Shown here piece after piece: positions 8,693-19,833 of a stretch of 64,000 nt of DNA. This DNA is from Photobacterium sp. GJ3 (GTDB lineage: Bacteria; Pseudomonadota; Gammaproteobacteria; Enterobacterales; Vibrionaceae), in contig NZ_CP073578.1 of assembly GCF_018199995.1 (NCBI RefSeq), positions 2,666,001 through 2,730,000 on the forward strand, written 5' to 3'. The notes under the pieces are model-generated. The model saw only the letters and a program-made list of their open reading frames with translations, did not search any database and was not told the origin of the DNA. Made by a program: the position numbers and the translations under genes. Position 1 is the first letter of the stretch. Each line of letters begins with the position of its first letter.

Positions 8693-10042
8693 TCAGATGA
8701 AGGTTGAAACCAGGACTGCGGTCACCAGCAGCGGACAGACAAACTTTACATAGACTGGCCAGATTTTCCAGAACAGCGACTGTTGCAGTGCCGGGCTGCC
8801 AGCCGACAGCTCCTTGAGTTTACTGTGACGCGACCAGACCCATCCGCCAAACAACGTGAACAGCAGCGCAGCAACCGGCTGGAAGTATTGCGTGGCAATG
8901 GTAGCAACCAGACCAAACAGCTGACCAAAGTTAAAAATAATGACAGCACTGAATACCGCAATCACACATCCCAGCACCCAACTGGTTGGTTTACGGCCTG
9001 TATTCAGCCGCTCACTCACCAGTGCCACCGGACATTCCAGCATTGAAATTGAAGACGTCAGTGCCGCAATGGTCATCAGCACGAAGAACACCAGCGCAAT
9101 CAGCTGACCTGCAAATCCCAGGCTGTCAAACAGCAGTGGCAAAACGGTAAAGACCAGCGTATCGGAACTGAGCAGCGAACCGTCTTCTGCATAAATTGCG
9201 ACGCCTTTTTGCATCGCAACAAACATGGCTGGTAACACGACCAGACCCGCGATAAACGCAACAGCCGAGTCAACCAGCGTGACGCTGAGCGCCATCTTAG
9301 GCAGGCTCTCTTTTTTGCTCAGATAAGAGCCGTAAATCAGCATCGAACAGCCACCGATTGTCAGCGAGAAGAAGCCTTGCCCCATCGCCGCCAGCAGTAA
9401 TTTCGGCTCGAACACCTTACTGAAATCCGGGATCAGATAATGTTTCAGACCATCCATCGCCCCATCCTGCGTCATGATGTAAACGAACATCAGCAGGAAA
9501 AGCGCAAACAAAGCGGGCATCAGTCGCGTCGACCACTTTTCAATGCCCTGCTTCACGCCACTTTGCACGATCAGAATGGTCAGCAGATAAAAGATTGCCG
9601 CGCCAAAGAGGTTACGGGAAACAGAAAAGCCTTTCAGCCAGACCGTCAGGTCGGTCATGCCAAGAATATCGGTGATTGCAGCCAGAAGGAAAGTCACTAA
9701 CCAGCCAGCGACAATGCTGTAAAAGGCCAGCACTAAACAAGGCACCATCAGGCCAATCCAGCCGACCATCGCACCAGTGCGCTTGGCCGTGGCGTTGGCA
9801 CTCAGGCTGCGCATACTGTCAACCGGGTTCGCCTGGCCGTGACGTCCAATCGCCATTTCGACAATCAGCATCGGAAAAGCGACGACCAGAATCATGAATA
9901 AATAGACCAGCAGAAATGCCCCGCCACCATTACTGGCAGCCTGAGTCGGGAAGCCCCAGATATTGCCTAACCCAACTGCAGCCCCTGCCGCAGCGAGGAT
10001 AAAGCCCATCCGTGAGCCGAAGTGTTCGCGTGTTCCTGCCAT
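8693..10042 (-). CDS. Sodium-dependent transporter, NSS (SNF) family
   Basis: A 449-residue inner-membrane protein with about eleven hydrophobic segments, matching the neurotransmitter:sodium symporter family (LeuT/MhsT type). These import amino acids or related solutes with sodium. The first helix has FILAAAGAAVGLGNIWGFP, where the family usually has GNIWRFP. I chose the ATG behind AAGG over a TTG three codons upstream, which would abut the ribosome site. It is monocistronic. The substrate is not predictable; sodium dependence fits a marine organism. Confidence 0.88.
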   Translation of the reverse strand: MAGTREHFGSRMGFILAAAGAAVGLGNIWGFPTQAASNGGGAFLLVYLFMILVVAFPMLIVEMAIGRHGQANPVDSMRSLSANATAKRTGAMVGWIGLMVPCLVLAFYSIVAGWLVTFLLAAITDILGMTDLTVWLKGFSVSRNLFGAAIFYLLTILIVQSGVKQGIEKWSTRLMPALFALFLLMFVYIMTQDGAMDGLKHYLIPDFSKVFEPKLLLAAMGQGFFSLTIGGCSMLIYGSYLSKKESLPKMALSVTLVDSAVAFIAGLVVLPAMFVAMQKGVAIYAEDGSLLSSDTLVFTVLPLLFDSLGFAGQLIALVFFVLMTIAALTSSISMLECPVALVSERLNTGRKPTSWVLGCVIAVFSAVIIFNFGQLFGLVATIATQYFQPVAALLFTLFGGWVWSRHSKLKELSAGSPALQQSLFWKIWPVYVKFVCPLLVTAVLVSTFI

Positions 10043-10171
10043 GTTACCCAACCTTAATGTATCAGCGAACTAGTACGATATATTGATTGGGGATTCCGAT
10101 CAATGGCAGCGAATCTAACTGATTAAAAACAAAGCAACAAGAAGATAATTCAAACATGCTTGCTCTGATAA

Positions 10172-10202
10172 CAAATCATCCGCCCCAAAAGCGGATGATT
10201 TG
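10172..10202 (-). terminator. Terminator after the cytochrome c gene
   Basis: A perfect 12-bp stem (CAAATCATCCGC and its complement) with a seven-base loop, ten bases beyond the stop of the cytochrome gene. The minus-strand tail is TTTGTTAT, so the U tract is weak. Confidence 0.6.
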
Positions 10203-10211
10203 ATCGGGCTA

Positions 10212-10520
10212 TCACATTTGTGCGAAATAAGCCGCCAGGTTTTCCATGTCCGTATCGCTGAGCATCGCAGCCTGGGGTTGCATCACGGCTGCATTGCCAC
10301 CGTTCCGATCTTTGTTCTTGTAAGCTTTGAGTGCGTTCACAATATACTGTGCGTTCTGGCCTTTTAAATTGGGGTAGCCCGGAATGACAGCCACGCCATC
10401 AGCGCCATGACAGGCAGCGCAAATCGCAGCTTTGGCTTTACCGGCTTGGGCATCTCCGGCGGCCATTGCAGGCAGTGAAAACAAAGTTACAGCCAGTGTC
10501 AGCGTCAGTGCTTTTTTCAT
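10212..10520 (-). CDS. Periplasmic class I cytochrome c
   Basis: A 102-residue small c-type cytochrome with a cleavable signal peptide of about 20 residues ending AMA. The haem-binding CAACH motif is at residues 34-38, and methionines in the segment [10 protein letters not shown] could supply the distal ligand. It resembles c553/c5-like electron carriers of the periplasm that shuttle electrons to oxidases or reductases. It is flanked by a terminator and transcribed alone. The exact electron partners cannot be inferred here. Confidence 0.88.
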   Translation of the reverse strand: MKKALTLTLAVTLFSLPAMAAGDAQAGKAKAAICAACHGADGVAVIPGYPNLKGQNAQYIVNALKAYKNKDRNGGNAAVMQPQAAMLSDTDMENLAAYFAQM

Positions 10521-10590
10521 AGGATCCTCATTTTTCTATTGTTATCGACATTCAAACACTGACTGACTATCTATATTCCTGACTCCGGTG

Positions 10591-11916
10591 TCAGTGTAGG
10601 TGATCACATTTCCAGACCAACTGACACGTATTCCCTTCAAAACCTTTGACGACAAAAAGCCCGGCAACGGCAGCCAGTTGATCACCATAAAATACCAGCG
10701 GCATCTGTCGACGGCGCCAGCTGGGCACCTGAGATTCCTGAAACAGTTTTTTCAGTTTCCGGCGACCGGCACGGCCCACTGGCTGTGCACTCAAGCCGCT
10801 GGGGTCAAAAGTGATCCGGACAGGCTCATCCACAGCCGGCAGTCGTAGCAGCAGACCCACCCGCGTCCCGGCTTCCAACCTGCTCAGCCTGAGTTGACCT
10901 AAGCCCGCCGGTAAAGCGCACCACGCATCCAGCGCCATCTCTGCGTGCCACTGTGTGAGATCCGGCAAAGGCCGAACCACATACAAGTGATGACGAAAGC
11001 GGCGAATATCATATCCGGCCAACGAAACGCAGGGGTTCGCATCCACACGGGCCTGACAGATACTGAGCCAGATCTGCTCCATCTGTGCTTTCGACGGTAA
11101 CGGCAGTTGCTGCTGCTGCAACCACAACCGAATCAACGCCTTTCCCTGAACAGCATCCTCAATGACTGCGATATTCAAACTGCCGTCCGGCTGGCTCAGC
11201 AAGCTCAGTTTCTCGGATAACAGCGCAGCTAACAGCGCTTCCTGTTCGCCGCACAGCGCCGCACTGCGTGCGACAGACTGACGTAATCCCGGCCAGCGTT
11301 CATTCAGAGCAGGCAATACAGTCTGACGCAGAAAATTCCGGTCAAACCGGGTGTCCTGATTACTTTCGTCCTCAACCCACTGCAACTGGTGTGTTTCAGC
11401 ATAAGCTTCCAGCGTTGCACGGCTGATATCCAGTAAGGGGCGAACATGACTTCCTCCGGCAAAGGGTTTCATTTCCGGCATCGCCGCCAGTCCGGCAGGC
11501 CCACTGCCACGTTTCAGTGCAAGCAGCACGGTTTCAAGCTGGTCATCCGCGTGCTGAGCCGTAAGTAAACATTCACCTTTCCGGACATATCCCGCGAGGG
11601 CCTGATACCTTGCATCGCGGGCAGACTGCTCGAGACTCAGGCGGCTGCCTTTTTGCACCTCAACCCGGACCGTTTCGAACGGGATACCGTCCTGAGCAGC
11701 CCACACTGCGCACTGTTTCTGCCAGTGATCAGCATTCGGACTCAGCCCATGATGCACATAGACTGCCTGGACGGAATAATCCGGAAACTCTCTGATGAAA
11801 CGGCTCAGTAAATGCAGCAATACCCGGGAATCCAGGCCGCCACTGAAGGCCAGTACCAAAGGAACCGGGGTCGGACACAAGCGGCGGAGCGTAAGTGAGA
11901 ATTGATGAAACAGCAT
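10591..11916 (-). CDS. tilS: tRNA(Ile)-lysidine synthase TilS
   Basis: Modifies cytidine 34 of the CAU-anticodon tRNA-Ile to lysidine using ATP and lysine, so that it reads AUA; essential in most bacteria. The N-terminal PP-loop is SGGLDS (residues 25-30). The N-type ATPase domain is followed by the linker and the C-terminal tRNA-binding region, 441 residues in all, near the E. coli length. I start at the ATG giving MLFHQFSLTLRRL. An in-frame start nine codons upstream is possible, but neither has a good ribosome site. It is downstream of accA, behind a probable terminator. Confidence 0.92.
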   Translation of the reverse strand: MLFHQFSLTLRRLCPTPVPLVLAFSGGLDSRVLLHLLSRFIREFPDYSVQAVYVHHGLSPNADHWQKQCAVWAAQDGIPFETVRVEVQKGSRLSLEQSARDARYQALAGYVRKGECLLTAQHADDQLETVLLALKRGSGPAGLAAMPEMKPFAGGSHVRPLLDISRATLEAYAETHQLQWVEDESNQDTRFDRNFLRQTVLPALNERWPGLRQSVARSAALCGEQEALLAALLSEKLSLLSQPDGSLNIAVIEDAVQGKALIRLWLQQQQLPLPSKAQMEQIWLSICQARVDANPCVSLAGYDIRRFRHHLYVVRPLPDLTQWHAEMALDAWCALPAGLGQLRLSRLEAGTRVGLLLRLPAVDEPVRITFDPSGLSAQPVGRAGRRKLKKLFQESQVPSWRRRQMPLVFYGDQLAAVAGLFVVKGFEGNTCQLVWKCDHLH

Positions 11917-12007
11917 GATTGCGGGCCGTACCTGAAGAAACACACGGAAAGAAAGGAGTATCTTATCGCACCGCCTGTCAGATTGTCAGCTTGCGAATTG
12001 CAGCTGA

Positions 12008-12042
12008 CAAAAACGACAACGGGCCGCATAAAGCGACCCGTT
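12008..12042 (-). terminator. Terminator after accA
   Basis: On the minus strand AACGGGTCGC and GCGGCCCGTT pair over 10 positions (one G-U) around a TTTAT loop, followed by GTCGTTTTTG. It separates accA from tilS. Confidence 0.7.
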
Positions 12043-12065
12043 AAGGACTGATAGCAGTTCAGATA

Positions 12066-13025
12066 TCAGCAGTAGCCGTAGCTCAGCAGACGCTGGTAGC
12101 GACGCTCCAGCAGGCTTTCTTCATCCAGCCCATCCAGTTCATCCAGCACATTCAGCAGTTGCTGCTTGATGTTGGCAGCCATCGCCGGAACATCACGATG
12201 GGCACCGCCCAGAGGCTCAGAGATAATGTTATCAATCAGACCCAGCTCTTTCAGACGATCGGCTGTCATTCCCATGGCTTCTGCTGCCTGAGGTGCTTTG
12301 TCAGAATCACGCCACAGAATTGATGCACAGCCTTCCGGAGAAATCACAGAGTAAGTCGAATATTGCAGCATGTTCACGCAGTCACCTACGCCGATCGCCA
12401 GTGCGCCGCCAGAGCCGCCTTCACCCACCACGTTACAGATCACCGGTACAGTCAGACCCGCCATCACTTTCAGGTTCATCGCGATCGCTTCAGACTGACC
12501 ACGTTCTTCTGCACCCACGCCAGGATAAGCACCAGCGGTGTCAATAAAGGTGATGATTGGCATGCGGAAACGCTCCGCCATACGCATCAGACGCAGGGCT
12601 TTACGGTAACCTTCCGGTCTTGGCATGCCGAAATTACGCAGGACCTTTTCACGGGTTTCACGGCCTTTCTGGTGACCAATCACCATCACCGGACGCCCTT
12701 CCAGGCGGGCAATGCCACCCACCAGTGCTTTGTCATCGGCGTAAGCACGATCACCCGCCAGCTCATCAAACTCAGTGAAGATCTGGTCAATATAATCCAG
12801 TGTATACGGACGCCGAGGGTGACGGGCCAGTTGCGCGACCTGCCATGCACCAAGGTCACCGAAGATTTTCTTGGTCAGTTCCAAGCTCTTCTGCTCAAGC
12901 TGGGAAATTTCTTTATCGAGATCAACTGAGGCCGACTTGTCACGATGCGACACATCGCGCAGTGCTTCAATTTTGGCTTCTAGCTCGGCAATCGGTTGTT
13001 CAAAATCAAGGAAGTTCAGGCTCAT
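12066..13025 (-). CDS. accA: Acetyl-CoA carboxylase carboxyltransferase subunit alpha
   Basis: Alpha subunit of the carboxyltransferase that moves the carboxyl group from carboxybiotin to acetyl-CoA, making malonyl-CoA for fatty-acid synthesis. It is 319 residues, as in E. coli ([20 protein letters not shown]). The conserved catalytic-domain segments include [20 protein letters not shown] and [12 protein letters not shown]. It lies directly downstream of dnaE, the ancestral gammaproteobacterial order. Confidence 0.97.
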   Translation of the reverse strand: MSLNFLDFEQPIAELEAKIEALRDVSHRDKSASVDLDKEISQLEQKSLELTKKIFGDLGAWQVAQLARHPRRPYTLDYIDQIFTEFDELAGDRAYADDKALVGGIARLEGRPVMVIGHQKGRETREKVLRNFGMPRPEGYRKALRLMRMAERFRMPIITFIDTAGAYPGVGAEERGQSEAIAMNLKVMAGLTVPVICNVVGEGGSGGALAIGVGDCVNMLQYSTYSVISPEGCASILWRDSDKAPQAAEAMGMTADRLKELGLIDNIISEPLGGAHRDVPAMAANIKQQLLNVLDELDGLDEESLLERRYQRLLSYGYC

Positions 13026-13082
13026 ACCACTTGTAATCCTTTGTCCATGTTTAGCATCCTGTCAGCCCAGGTGCCGGACACA

Positions 13083-16000
13083 TTAATTAAACTCAAATTC
13101 GACTTGCTGCTCGCCCAAAAGCACTTTGAGATCAGTGATTAACTCATCATTTGGCGTAATTCGCCATTCTGTGCCCAGGGTAAGTTTAGCGCGAGCATTC
13201 GAACGCTGATAATAAATATTCACCGGGACAGTACCAGCCCGGTACGGTTCCAGCGCTTTGCTGAAACGCTCAAAAAATGTTTTATCAATTTGCCTTTCGG
13301 TCAGCGAGATAGCAAGACCACGCAGATGCTTTTCTCGAGCGTCTGAGATATCAAGGACTTCACGTGCCGACATTTTAAGGCCGCCGTTAAAATCATCAAA
13401 GCTGACCTGTCCGGAAACGACCAGAATCCGGTCTTTTTCAACCAAATCGAGATATCGATCCAAAGCATCAGAGAACAGCATGACTTCCATCCGCCCGGAT
13501 CGGTCATCCAGCGTCAGAATCCCGATGCGGGTTCCGCGTTTGGTCGTCATCACCCGGGCCGCAATCACCAGTCCCGCGACCGTAACCACCTTATCCCGGC
13601 CTGTCGGATGTGCATCTTTCAACCGCCAGGTCACATAATGCTTCAATTCACGCACATAGCTGTTAATCGGGTGCCCGGTCAGATAGAGACCTAAGGTATC
13701 CCGCTCCCCTTCCAGCCAGACTTTTTCCGGCCATTCAGGGATATTGGCGTAAGCACGCTCAACCGCTTCCGGTTCATCCGTCAGCACGCCGAACATATCT
13801 GCCTGACCAAAAGCTTCGGCCTGATGGTGCTGGCCAGCGGCTTTCAGCGCATCATCCAGTGTTGCCATCATAGCTGCACGGTTCGGCCCCAGCCGATCCA
13901 TCGCACCCGCTTTGATCAAACGCTCCAGCACGCGTTTATTGACTTTCTTGGTGTCTATTCTGGCACAGAAATCAAACAGATCCTTAAAATATCCGCCTTT
14001 TTCCCGCGCAGCGATCAGATTTTCAATCGGCCCTTCACCCACGCCTTTAATTGCGCCGATACCATAAACAATGGCCCCCTCATCATCAACGGTGAAACGA
14101 TACAGGCCTTTGTTCACATCCGGCGGCAGCATTTTCAGATTCATGCGCTGACATTCTTCGACCAGCCCGACCACTTTATCGGTGTTGTCCATATCTGCAG
14201 TCATTACTGCTGCCATGAACTCAGCCGGATAATGTGCTTTCAGCCACAGGGTCTGGTAAGAAACCAGTGCATACGCGGCGGAGTGCGATTTGTTGAAGCC
14301 GTAACCTGCGAATTTCTCTACCAGGTCGAAGATCTTCATCGCCAGTTCGCCGTCGACGCCGTTGTTCACCGCGCCACTTTCAAACGTCGCACGCTGCTTG
14401 GCCATCTCTTCCGGCTTTTTCTTACCCATGGCACGACGGAGCAAGTCCGCGCCCCCCAGGCTGTAGCCAGCCAGAACCTGCGCAATCTGCATCACCTGCT
14501 CCTGATAGAGGATGATGCCGTAGGTCGGTTCCAGAATTTCTTTCAGCGATTCATGCTGATACGTCGCATCCGGGTAAGAAATATCTTCACGGCCATGCTT
14601 CCGGTCGATGAAGTTATCCACCATGCCCGATTGCAGCGGACCCGGCCGGAACAGGGCAACCAGTGCGATCATGTCTTCAAAGCAGTCCGGTTGCAGACGC
14701 TTGATCAGATCTTTCATCCCGCGGGATTCAAGCTGGAAAACCGCTGTCGATTCAGAGCGCTGCAGCATCGCAAAGGATTTGGCATCATCCATCGGAATTG
14801 CAGCAATGTTGATCGGTGCTTTCCCCTGACTTTCCAGACGCGGATTGATCATGCCCAGCGCCCAGTCAATGATGGTCAGTGTCCGCAGCCCCAGGAAGTC
14901 GAATTTGACCAGCCCGGCGGTTTCCACATCGTTCTTGTCAAACTGGGTCACCGGATGATGGCCTTCCGCATCACAGTAAAGCGGGGCGAAGTCTGTGATC
15001 GTCGTCGGTGAAATCACGACACCACCCGCGTGTTTACCTGCGTTTCGGGTCACCCCTTCCAGCACCCGGCACATGTCGATCAGCGCTTTGACTTCTTCGT
15101 CCGCTTCGTACACTTCGCCCAGTTGCGGCTCTGCCTCAAAGGCTTTGGCCAGCGTCATCCCCGGCTCTGCCGGGACCAGCTTAGAAATTCGATCCACGAA
15201 GCCATACGGGTGACCCAGCACCCGGCCCACGTCCCGGATCACCGCCTTCGCGGCCATGGTCCCGAAGGTAATGATCTGAGACACCGCATCCCGGCCGTAC
15301 ATTTCTGCAACGTGATCAATCACCTGATCCCGTTTATCCATACAGAAGTCGATATCGAAATCGGGCATGGAAACCCGTTCCGGGTTCAGGAAACGTTCGA
15401 ACAGCAGATCAAATGCCAGCGGATCGAGATCCGTAATGTCCAGCGCATAAGCCACCAGCGATCCTGCACCGGATCCCCGGCCTGGGCCAACCGGCACCCC
15501 GTTTTCTTTCGACCACTGGATGAACTCCATGACGATCAGGAAGTAGCCGGGGAACCCCATCTGGTTAATAACTTGTAACTCAATATCCAGACGTTCGTCG
15601 TACTCAGGGCGGCGCTGCTTGCGCTCTTCTTCATCCGGAAACAAAAATTCAAGACGTCGCTCCAAACCTTCTCTGGATTTCAGAACCAGAAAGTCTTCCG
15701 TGGTCATCTCTCCGGTCGGGAAATTCGGCAGGAAATACTCACCCAGACGAACCGTCACATTACAGCGCTTGGCAATTTCAACTGAGTTTTCGAGTGCTTC
15801 CGGGATATCGGCGAAGAGCGCGCACATCTCGTCTTCGCTACGCAGGTATTGCTGAGGACTGTAGTTTTTCGGACGACGGGGATCAACCAGCGTATAGCCG
15901 TCATGGATACAGACCCGGATTTCATGGGCATCGAATTGATCCGGGCTGATAAAGCGCACATCGTTGGTGGCCACCACAGGTAAGCCGGCTTCCGCCGCCA

Positions 16001-16562
16001 GTTCCACGGCAAAGTGCAGATAAGCTTCTTCATCCGGGCGACCGGTTCGTACCAGCTCAAGATAATAGCTGTCCGGGAAATGTTCCTGATAGAAGGCCAC
16101 ACAACGCTCAACCGCAGCACTGTTACCTTTCAGCAGCGCCTGACCCAAATCGCCGCTTTTACCACCGGAAAGCAGAATTAACCCTTGCTTGTGATCAATC
16201 AGCCAATCGCGATCAATCACCGGCATATGCTGGATATGCCCCCGCTGGTAAGCGTGAGAGATCAGCAACGTCAGATTTTTATAGCCATCGTTATCGGCAG
16301 CCAGAATCGTCAGATCCGTCAGCTCTTCACTGCCTTCATCCGCCCGGACCTTAAAATCTGCGCCGATAATGGGTTTCACGCCAGCCCCGTGCGCGGCGAA
16401 ATAAAATTTCACCAGACCACACAGGTTGTTGAAATCCGTCAGCGCCATGGCGGGCATGCCCAGCTCCGCCACTTTTTTCACCAGCGGCGGTACCTTACTC
16501 AGGCCATCGACCATGGAAAAGTCACTGTGAATCCGGAGGTGTATAAAGCGAGGTTCTGCCAT
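13083..16562 (-). CDS. dnaE: DNA polymerase III subunit alpha
   Basis: Catalytic subunit of the replicative DNA polymerase III, 1159 residues. The N-terminal PHP domain starts with [14 protein letters not shown]. The palm has the catalytic aspartates in [13 protein letters not shown] near residue 400. The finger and thumb regions, tandem helix-hairpin-helix motifs (for example [20 protein letters not shown]) and an OB fold ([19 protein letters not shown]) follow in the usual order. No interruption is visible. It is flanked by rnhB upstream and accA downstream on the same strand. Confidence 0.98.
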   Translation of the reverse strand: MAEPRFIHLRIHSDFSMVDGLSKVPPLVKKVAELGMPAMALTDFNNLCGLVKFYFAAHGAGVKPIIGADFKVRADEGSEELTDLTILAADNDGYKNLTLLISHAYQRGHIQHMPVIDRDWLIDHKQGLILLSGGKSGDLGQALLKGNSAAVERCVAFYQEHFPDSYYLELVRTGRPDEEAYLHFAVELAAEAGLPVVATNDVRFISPDQFDAHEIRVCIHDGYTLVDPRRPKNYSPQQYLRSEDEMCALFADIPEALENSVEIAKRCNVTVRLGEYFLPNFPTGEMTTEDFLVLKSREGLERRLEFLFPDEEERKQRRPEYDERLDIELQVINQMGFPGYFLIVMEFIQWSKENGVPVGPGRGSGAGSLVAYALDITDLDPLAFDLLFERFLNPERVSMPDFDIDFCMDKRDQVIDHVAEMYGRDAVSQIITFGTMAAKAVIRDVGRVLGHPYGFVDRISKLVPAEPGMTLAKAFEAEPQLGEVYEADEEVKALIDMCRVLEGVTRNAGKHAGGVVISPTTITDFAPLYCDAEGHHPVTQFDKNDVETAGLVKFDFLGLRTLTIIDWALGMINPRLESQGKAPINIAAIPMDDAKSFAMLQRSESTAVFQLESRGMKDLIKRLQPDCFEDMIALVALFRPGPLQSGMVDNFIDRKHGREDISYPDATYQHESLKEILEPTYGIILYQEQVMQIAQVLAGYSLGGADLLRRAMGKKKPEEMAKQRATFESGAVNNGVDGELAMKIFDLVEKFAGYGFNKSHSAAYALVSYQTLWLKAHYPAEFMAAVMTADMDNTDKVVGLVEECQRMNLKMLPPDVNKGLYRFTVDDEGAIVYGIGAIKGVGEGPIENLIAAREKGGYFKDLFDFCARIDTKKVNKRVLERLIKAGAMDRLGPNRAAMMATLDDALKAAGQHHQAEAFGQADMFGVLTDEPEAVERAYANIPEWPEKVWLEGERDTLGLYLTGHPINSYVRELKHYVTWRLKDAHPTGRDKVVTVAGLVIAARVMTTKRGTRIGILTLDDRSGRMEVMLFSDALDRYLDLVEKDRILVVSGQVSFDDFNGGLKMSAREVLDISDAREKHLRGLAISLTERQIDKTFFERFSKALEPYRAGTVPVNIYYQRSNARAKLTLGTEWRITPNDELITDLKVLLGEQQVEFEFN

Positions 16563-16692
16563 GATGATGTCGTTATTCAGCCGTTAATATGCGAGGTCGT
16601 ATTCTGCTGGAGCGATCAGTGATTGTCGCGATTCAGCACATGAATCCCAGAGTCTAAAATGATTTCCCGGCAACGCAAGTACCGGGGAACTG

Positions 16693-17298
16693 TTACTTCA
16701 AATTTTGTGCAATTCGCTCTCGAACTGGCTTGAAGCTTTTCCGGTGTTCATCAATGGCACCGAACTGCTCCAGCGCAGCAAAATGCGCCTTGGTCGGGTA
16801 CCCTTTATGCTGGGCAAAGCCATACTCCGGATGTTGGGTATCCAATGCTTCCATCTCACGATCCCGGGTGACTTTTGCCAGAATCGAAGCGGCACTGATT
16901 TCGGCAACCCGTAAATCACCTTTCACAACCGCCTGAGCTGCCATGGGCAACTGGGGCACTTTGTTGCCATCAATCAGCACATAATCGGGCTGAACGGACA
17001 AACCCGCCACGGCGCGCTGCATGGCGACCATCGTGGCCTGCAGAATATTCAGTTCATCAATTTCAGCAGGCTCGCAACGCCCCAGCGACCAGCTCAGTGC
17101 TTTGGCTTTGATTTCGTCAAACAGTGCCAGGCGCTTTTTCTCGCTCAGCTTTTTGGAGTCGGTTAACCCTTCAATCGGGTTGGCCGGATCCAAAATCACT
17201 GCGGCGGTTACAACGGCGCCAACCAGCGGACCGCGACCGACTTCATCCACGCCAGCAATCAGGTTGGCTTCAGGGTAAACAAATGGTTCGTATTGCAT
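16693..17298 (-). CDS. rnhB: Ribonuclease HII
   Basis: Removes ribonucleotides and RNA primers from RNA-DNA hybrids. The 201-residue protein has the type II acidic active site: [14 protein letters not shown], then [11 protein letters not shown], then VLIDGNKVP and the [13 protein letters not shown] segment. I use the ATG giving [11 protein letters not shown]; a GTG four codons upstream is possible. It lies between lpxB and dnaE, as in E. coli. Confidence 0.95.
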   Translation of the reverse strand: MQYEPFVYPEANLIAGVDEVGRGPLVGAVVTAAVILDPANPIEGLTDSKKLSEKKRLALFDEIKAKALSWSLGRCEPAEIDELNILQATMVAMQRAVAGLSVQPDYVLIDGNKVPQLPMAAQAVVKGDLRVAEISAASILAKVTRDREMEALDTQHPEYGFAQHKGYPTKAHFAALEQFGAIDEHRKSFKPVRERIAQNLK

Positions 17299-17342
17299 TT
17301 TGGAATTCACTCAGGCCGACCGTTCTGCCGGCCATGATGGGG

Positions 17343-18482
17343 TTATCTTCCGATCAGCTTCAGGACCGCATCAGCGGCCTGTCTGTCAGCATCACACCGA
17401 ATCAGCTGATGCAGGCGGGTAAATTCAGTCAGCAAGGCACTGTTGTCTGAAGACAAGGCTTGCTCGACTGCTGCGGCCAGTTTCTCCGGCATACAGTCTT
17501 CCTGTAACAACTCAGGCACCAGTTCACGGTCAGCCAGAATATTTGGCAGAGACACATACTTGGTTTTCAGCATTCGTTTCGCCAGCCAGGCCGTCAGCGG
17601 CTTGACCTTATAGCCAACCACCATCGGACGTTTCACCAGCATACATTCAAGTGCCACCGTACCGGATGCCAGCAGGACGGCATCAGAGGCTGTCATCACA
17701 TCCCGCGCAGTATCGTCGACCAGAACAAAGTCCAGATCCGGCGCTGTATTTTTCCAGGCTGCCTCAAACTGTTCCCGACGCTTTGCATTCACCAGCGCAA
17801 CCACAAAACCCAGCTCCGGGTATGTCGACTTCAGGCGTTGGCATGTTTCGATGAAAGGTTCAGCCAGTAAGCTCATTTCACCGCCACGGCTGCCCGGTAA
17901 AACCGCCAGCCAGCGTTTGTTCGGATCCAGGCCCAATTTTTCCTGCGCTGCCGCTTGGTCTGTTTCCAGCGGAATCGCATCGGCCATGGTATGGCCCACA
18001 AACTCACAAGGCACCCTGAATTTGTCGTAAAAAGCTTTTTCAAACGGCAGAAAAGCCAGCACCAGATTGGTTGCCGCTTCAATTTTGAAGATACGTTTTT
18101 GCCGCCAGGCCCAGACAGACGGGCTGACGTAGTGGACGGTTTTGATCCCTTTCTGCTTCAGATCGCGCTCCAGGCGCAAGTTGAAGTCCGGAGCATCAAT
18201 ACCGACAAACACATCCGGCGGATTGTTGGTGAAATACTTCACCAGCTCTCCCTTGATGTGGAACAAGCGGGGCAGACGACCGACGACTTCGACGATCCCC
18301 ATCACAGCCAGCTCTTCCATATCAAATAAGGCTTCACAGCCCAGCGCCTGCATGCGCGGACCGGCAACGCCGACGAACTCTGCATCCGGATATCGAGCTT
18401 TGACGGCTTCAATAAAGCCAGCGCCTAAAATATCGCCGGAGATCTCCCCGGCGACAATTCCTATTCGAAGTGGCTTCGTCAT
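17343..18482 (-). CDS. lpxB: Lipid-A-disaccharide synthase
   Basis: Glycosyltransferase that joins UDP-2,3-diacylglucosamine and lipid X into the lipid A disaccharide at the inner face of the membrane. 379 residues, beginning [17 protein letters not shown]. Conserved segments include [14 protein letters not shown] and LPGSRGGE. I start at the ATG one base after the lpxA stop; the frame is open six codons further upstream, but that overlaps lpxA. It is part of the lpxD-fabZ-lpxA-lpxB run. Confidence 0.96.
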   Translation of the reverse strand: MTKPLRIGIVAGEISGDILGAGFIEAVKARYPDAEFVGVAGPRMQALGCEALFDMEELAVMGIVEVVGRLPRLFHIKGELVKYFTNNPPDVFVGIDAPDFNLRLERDLKQKGIKTVHYVSPSVWAWRQKRIFKIEAATNLVLAFLPFEKAFYDKFRVPCEFVGHTMADAIPLETDQAAAQEKLGLDPNKRWLAVLPGSRGGEMSLLAEPFIETCQRLKSTYPELGFVVALVNAKRREQFEAAWKNTAPDLDFVLVDDTARDVMTASDAVLLASGTVALECMLVKRPMVVGYKVKPLTAWLAKRMLKTKYVSLPNILADRELVPELLQEDCMPEKLAAAVEQALSSDNSALLTEFTRLHQLIRCDADRQAADAVLKLIGR

Positions 18483-18483
18483 A

Positions 18484-19272
18484 TCAGCGAATAATTCCAC
18501 GCGTTGTCGTATTCAGCATATCCAGAAACAGGCCAACGGATGGCCAGTCTTTGGCCATTTCTTCCAGAACAGGTTTGACTTCTGCCTGAGTTTTACCGGA
18601 ACGGTAAATTTCTTTGTAGGCACGACGCAACGCATGCAGTTCAGGCTTTTCAAACCCGTTGCGTTGCAGGCCGACCAGGTTCAGACCAAACGGTGTCGCG
18701 TGGTTGCCCTGAGCCAGCACATACGGCGGAACATCCTGAACCACAGCAGAACAGCCACCCACATAGCTGTACGCACCCACAGTACAGAACGGATGAATCG
18801 CGGACAGTGCCATCACGCCGGCATGATTGCCAACCGTCACATGGCCACCCAGAATCGAGTTATTCCCGATATGGGTATGATCGCCAATCACAACATCGTG
18901 CGCAACGTGTGCGTTCACACAGAGCAGGTTGTCGTTGCCAACAATGGTGACGCCTTTGTCCTGAACCGTGCCACGATGGATTTGTACGCTTTCGCGAATC
19001 ACATTGCGGTCGCCGATTTCCAGGCGGGTTGGCTCACCGTTGTACTTCTTGTCCTGACACTCTTCGCCAACGATGGCGTAAGGGAAAATCCGGTTGTCCT
19101 GACCAATGGTTGTCGGACCTTTGATCACAACATGGGACATGATCTCATTGCCATCACCAATCTCGACATCTTTGCCGATATAAGTAAATGGACCGACCGT
19201 CACATTGGCACCGATCTTCACACCGTCTTCAATGACTGCAGACGGATGGATCTTTGCAGTTTCGTGAATCAT
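18484..19272 (-). CDS. lpxA: UDP-N-acetylglucosamine acyltransferase LpxA
   Basis: First enzyme of lipid A synthesis, transferring 3-hydroxyacyl from ACP to UDP-GlcNAc in the cytoplasm. 262 residues forming a left-handed hexapeptide-repeat beta helix. The expected catalytic histidine lies in the [13 protein letters not shown] segment, and the ending [12 protein letters not shown] is typical. The start [17 protein letters not shown] aligns with other LpxA proteins; the frame is open seven codons further upstream. It overlaps the end of fabZ by four bases. Confidence 0.96.
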   Translation of the reverse strand: MIHETAKIHPSAVIEDGVKIGANVTVGPFTYIGKDVEIGDGNEIMSHVVIKGPTTIGQDNRIFPYAIVGEECQDKKYNGEPTRLEIGDRNVIRESVQIHRGTVQDKGVTIVGNDNLLCVNAHVAHDVVIGDHTHIGNNSILGGHVTVGNHAGVMALSAIHPFCTVGAYSYVGGCSAVVQDVPPYVLAQGNHATPFGLNLVGLQRNGFEKPELHALRRAYKEIYRSGKTQAEVKPVLEEMAKDWPSVGLFLDMLNTTTRGIIR

Positions 19273-19724
19273 GAAAACTCTCGTCTTGCGCATTTCAGCT
19301 CAGCCGAACATACGACTTCGCCGTCTACTTTCGCCACGCCATTGAACATTGCAATGCCACGACGTTCTTTCAGGAATTCGACTTCAATCACCAGTTGATC
19401 CCCAGGACCCACTGGCTTGCGGAATTTTGCATTATCAATACTGGCAAAGTAATACAGTTCATTTTCCGCTGGCGCACCAAAGGTTTTAAATGCAAGCAGC
19501 CCTGTCGCCTGTGCCATCGCTTCCAGAATCAGTACGCCCGGGAAAACAGGCATTTTCGGAAAGTGGCCGGTGAACTGCGGCTCGTTAACAGAAACGTTTT
19601 TAATCGCTGTCAGCGTTTTGCCTTCTTCATAGTTTACAACCTTATCGACCATCAGAAACGGATAACGGTGTGGAAGAAGTGCCTGGATCTCGGTGATATT
19701 CAGCGTTTTGTTCTCGCTAGTCAA
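19269..19724 (-). CDS. fabZ: 3-hydroxyacyl-ACP dehydratase FabZ
   Basis: Dehydrates 3-hydroxyacyl-ACP in fatty-acid elongation. The hot-dog fold carries [12 protein letters not shown] and the active-site helix [15 protein letters not shown] start at a TTG preceded by ACAGGAA, which gives 151 residues ([14 protein letters not shown]), exactly the family length. The longer open frame upstream shows no similarity and has no better start. It competes with LpxA for the same hydroxyacyl-ACP, and the two genes are adjacent and coupled. Confidence 0.95.
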   Translation of the reverse strand: MTSENKTLNITEIQALLPHRYPFLMVDKVVNYEEGKTLTAIKNVSVNEPQFTGHFPKMPVFPGVLILEAMAQATGLLAFKTFGAPAENELYYFASIDNAKFRKPVGPGDQLVIEVEFLKERRGIAMFNGVAKVDGEVVCSAELKCARREFS

Positions 19725-19833
19725 AACTGCATTCCTGTCTAAAAAGTGAACAAAGCGCCGCGGCGATCTGAGAAATTGCGAAACGTCTGTCAACGTCGCC
19801 CCCGTCCCACGGCGCAGAAACATTCAAAAACGG

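Noticed and set aside
13824..15011. 395-codon plus-strand frame inside dnaE
   Set aside because: Entirely antisense to conserved DnaE sequence; no ribosome site or recognisable motif.
18142..19398. 418-codon plus-strand frame across lpxB and lpxA
   Set aside because: Antisense to two well-supported genes and a fabZ end; no independent evidence.
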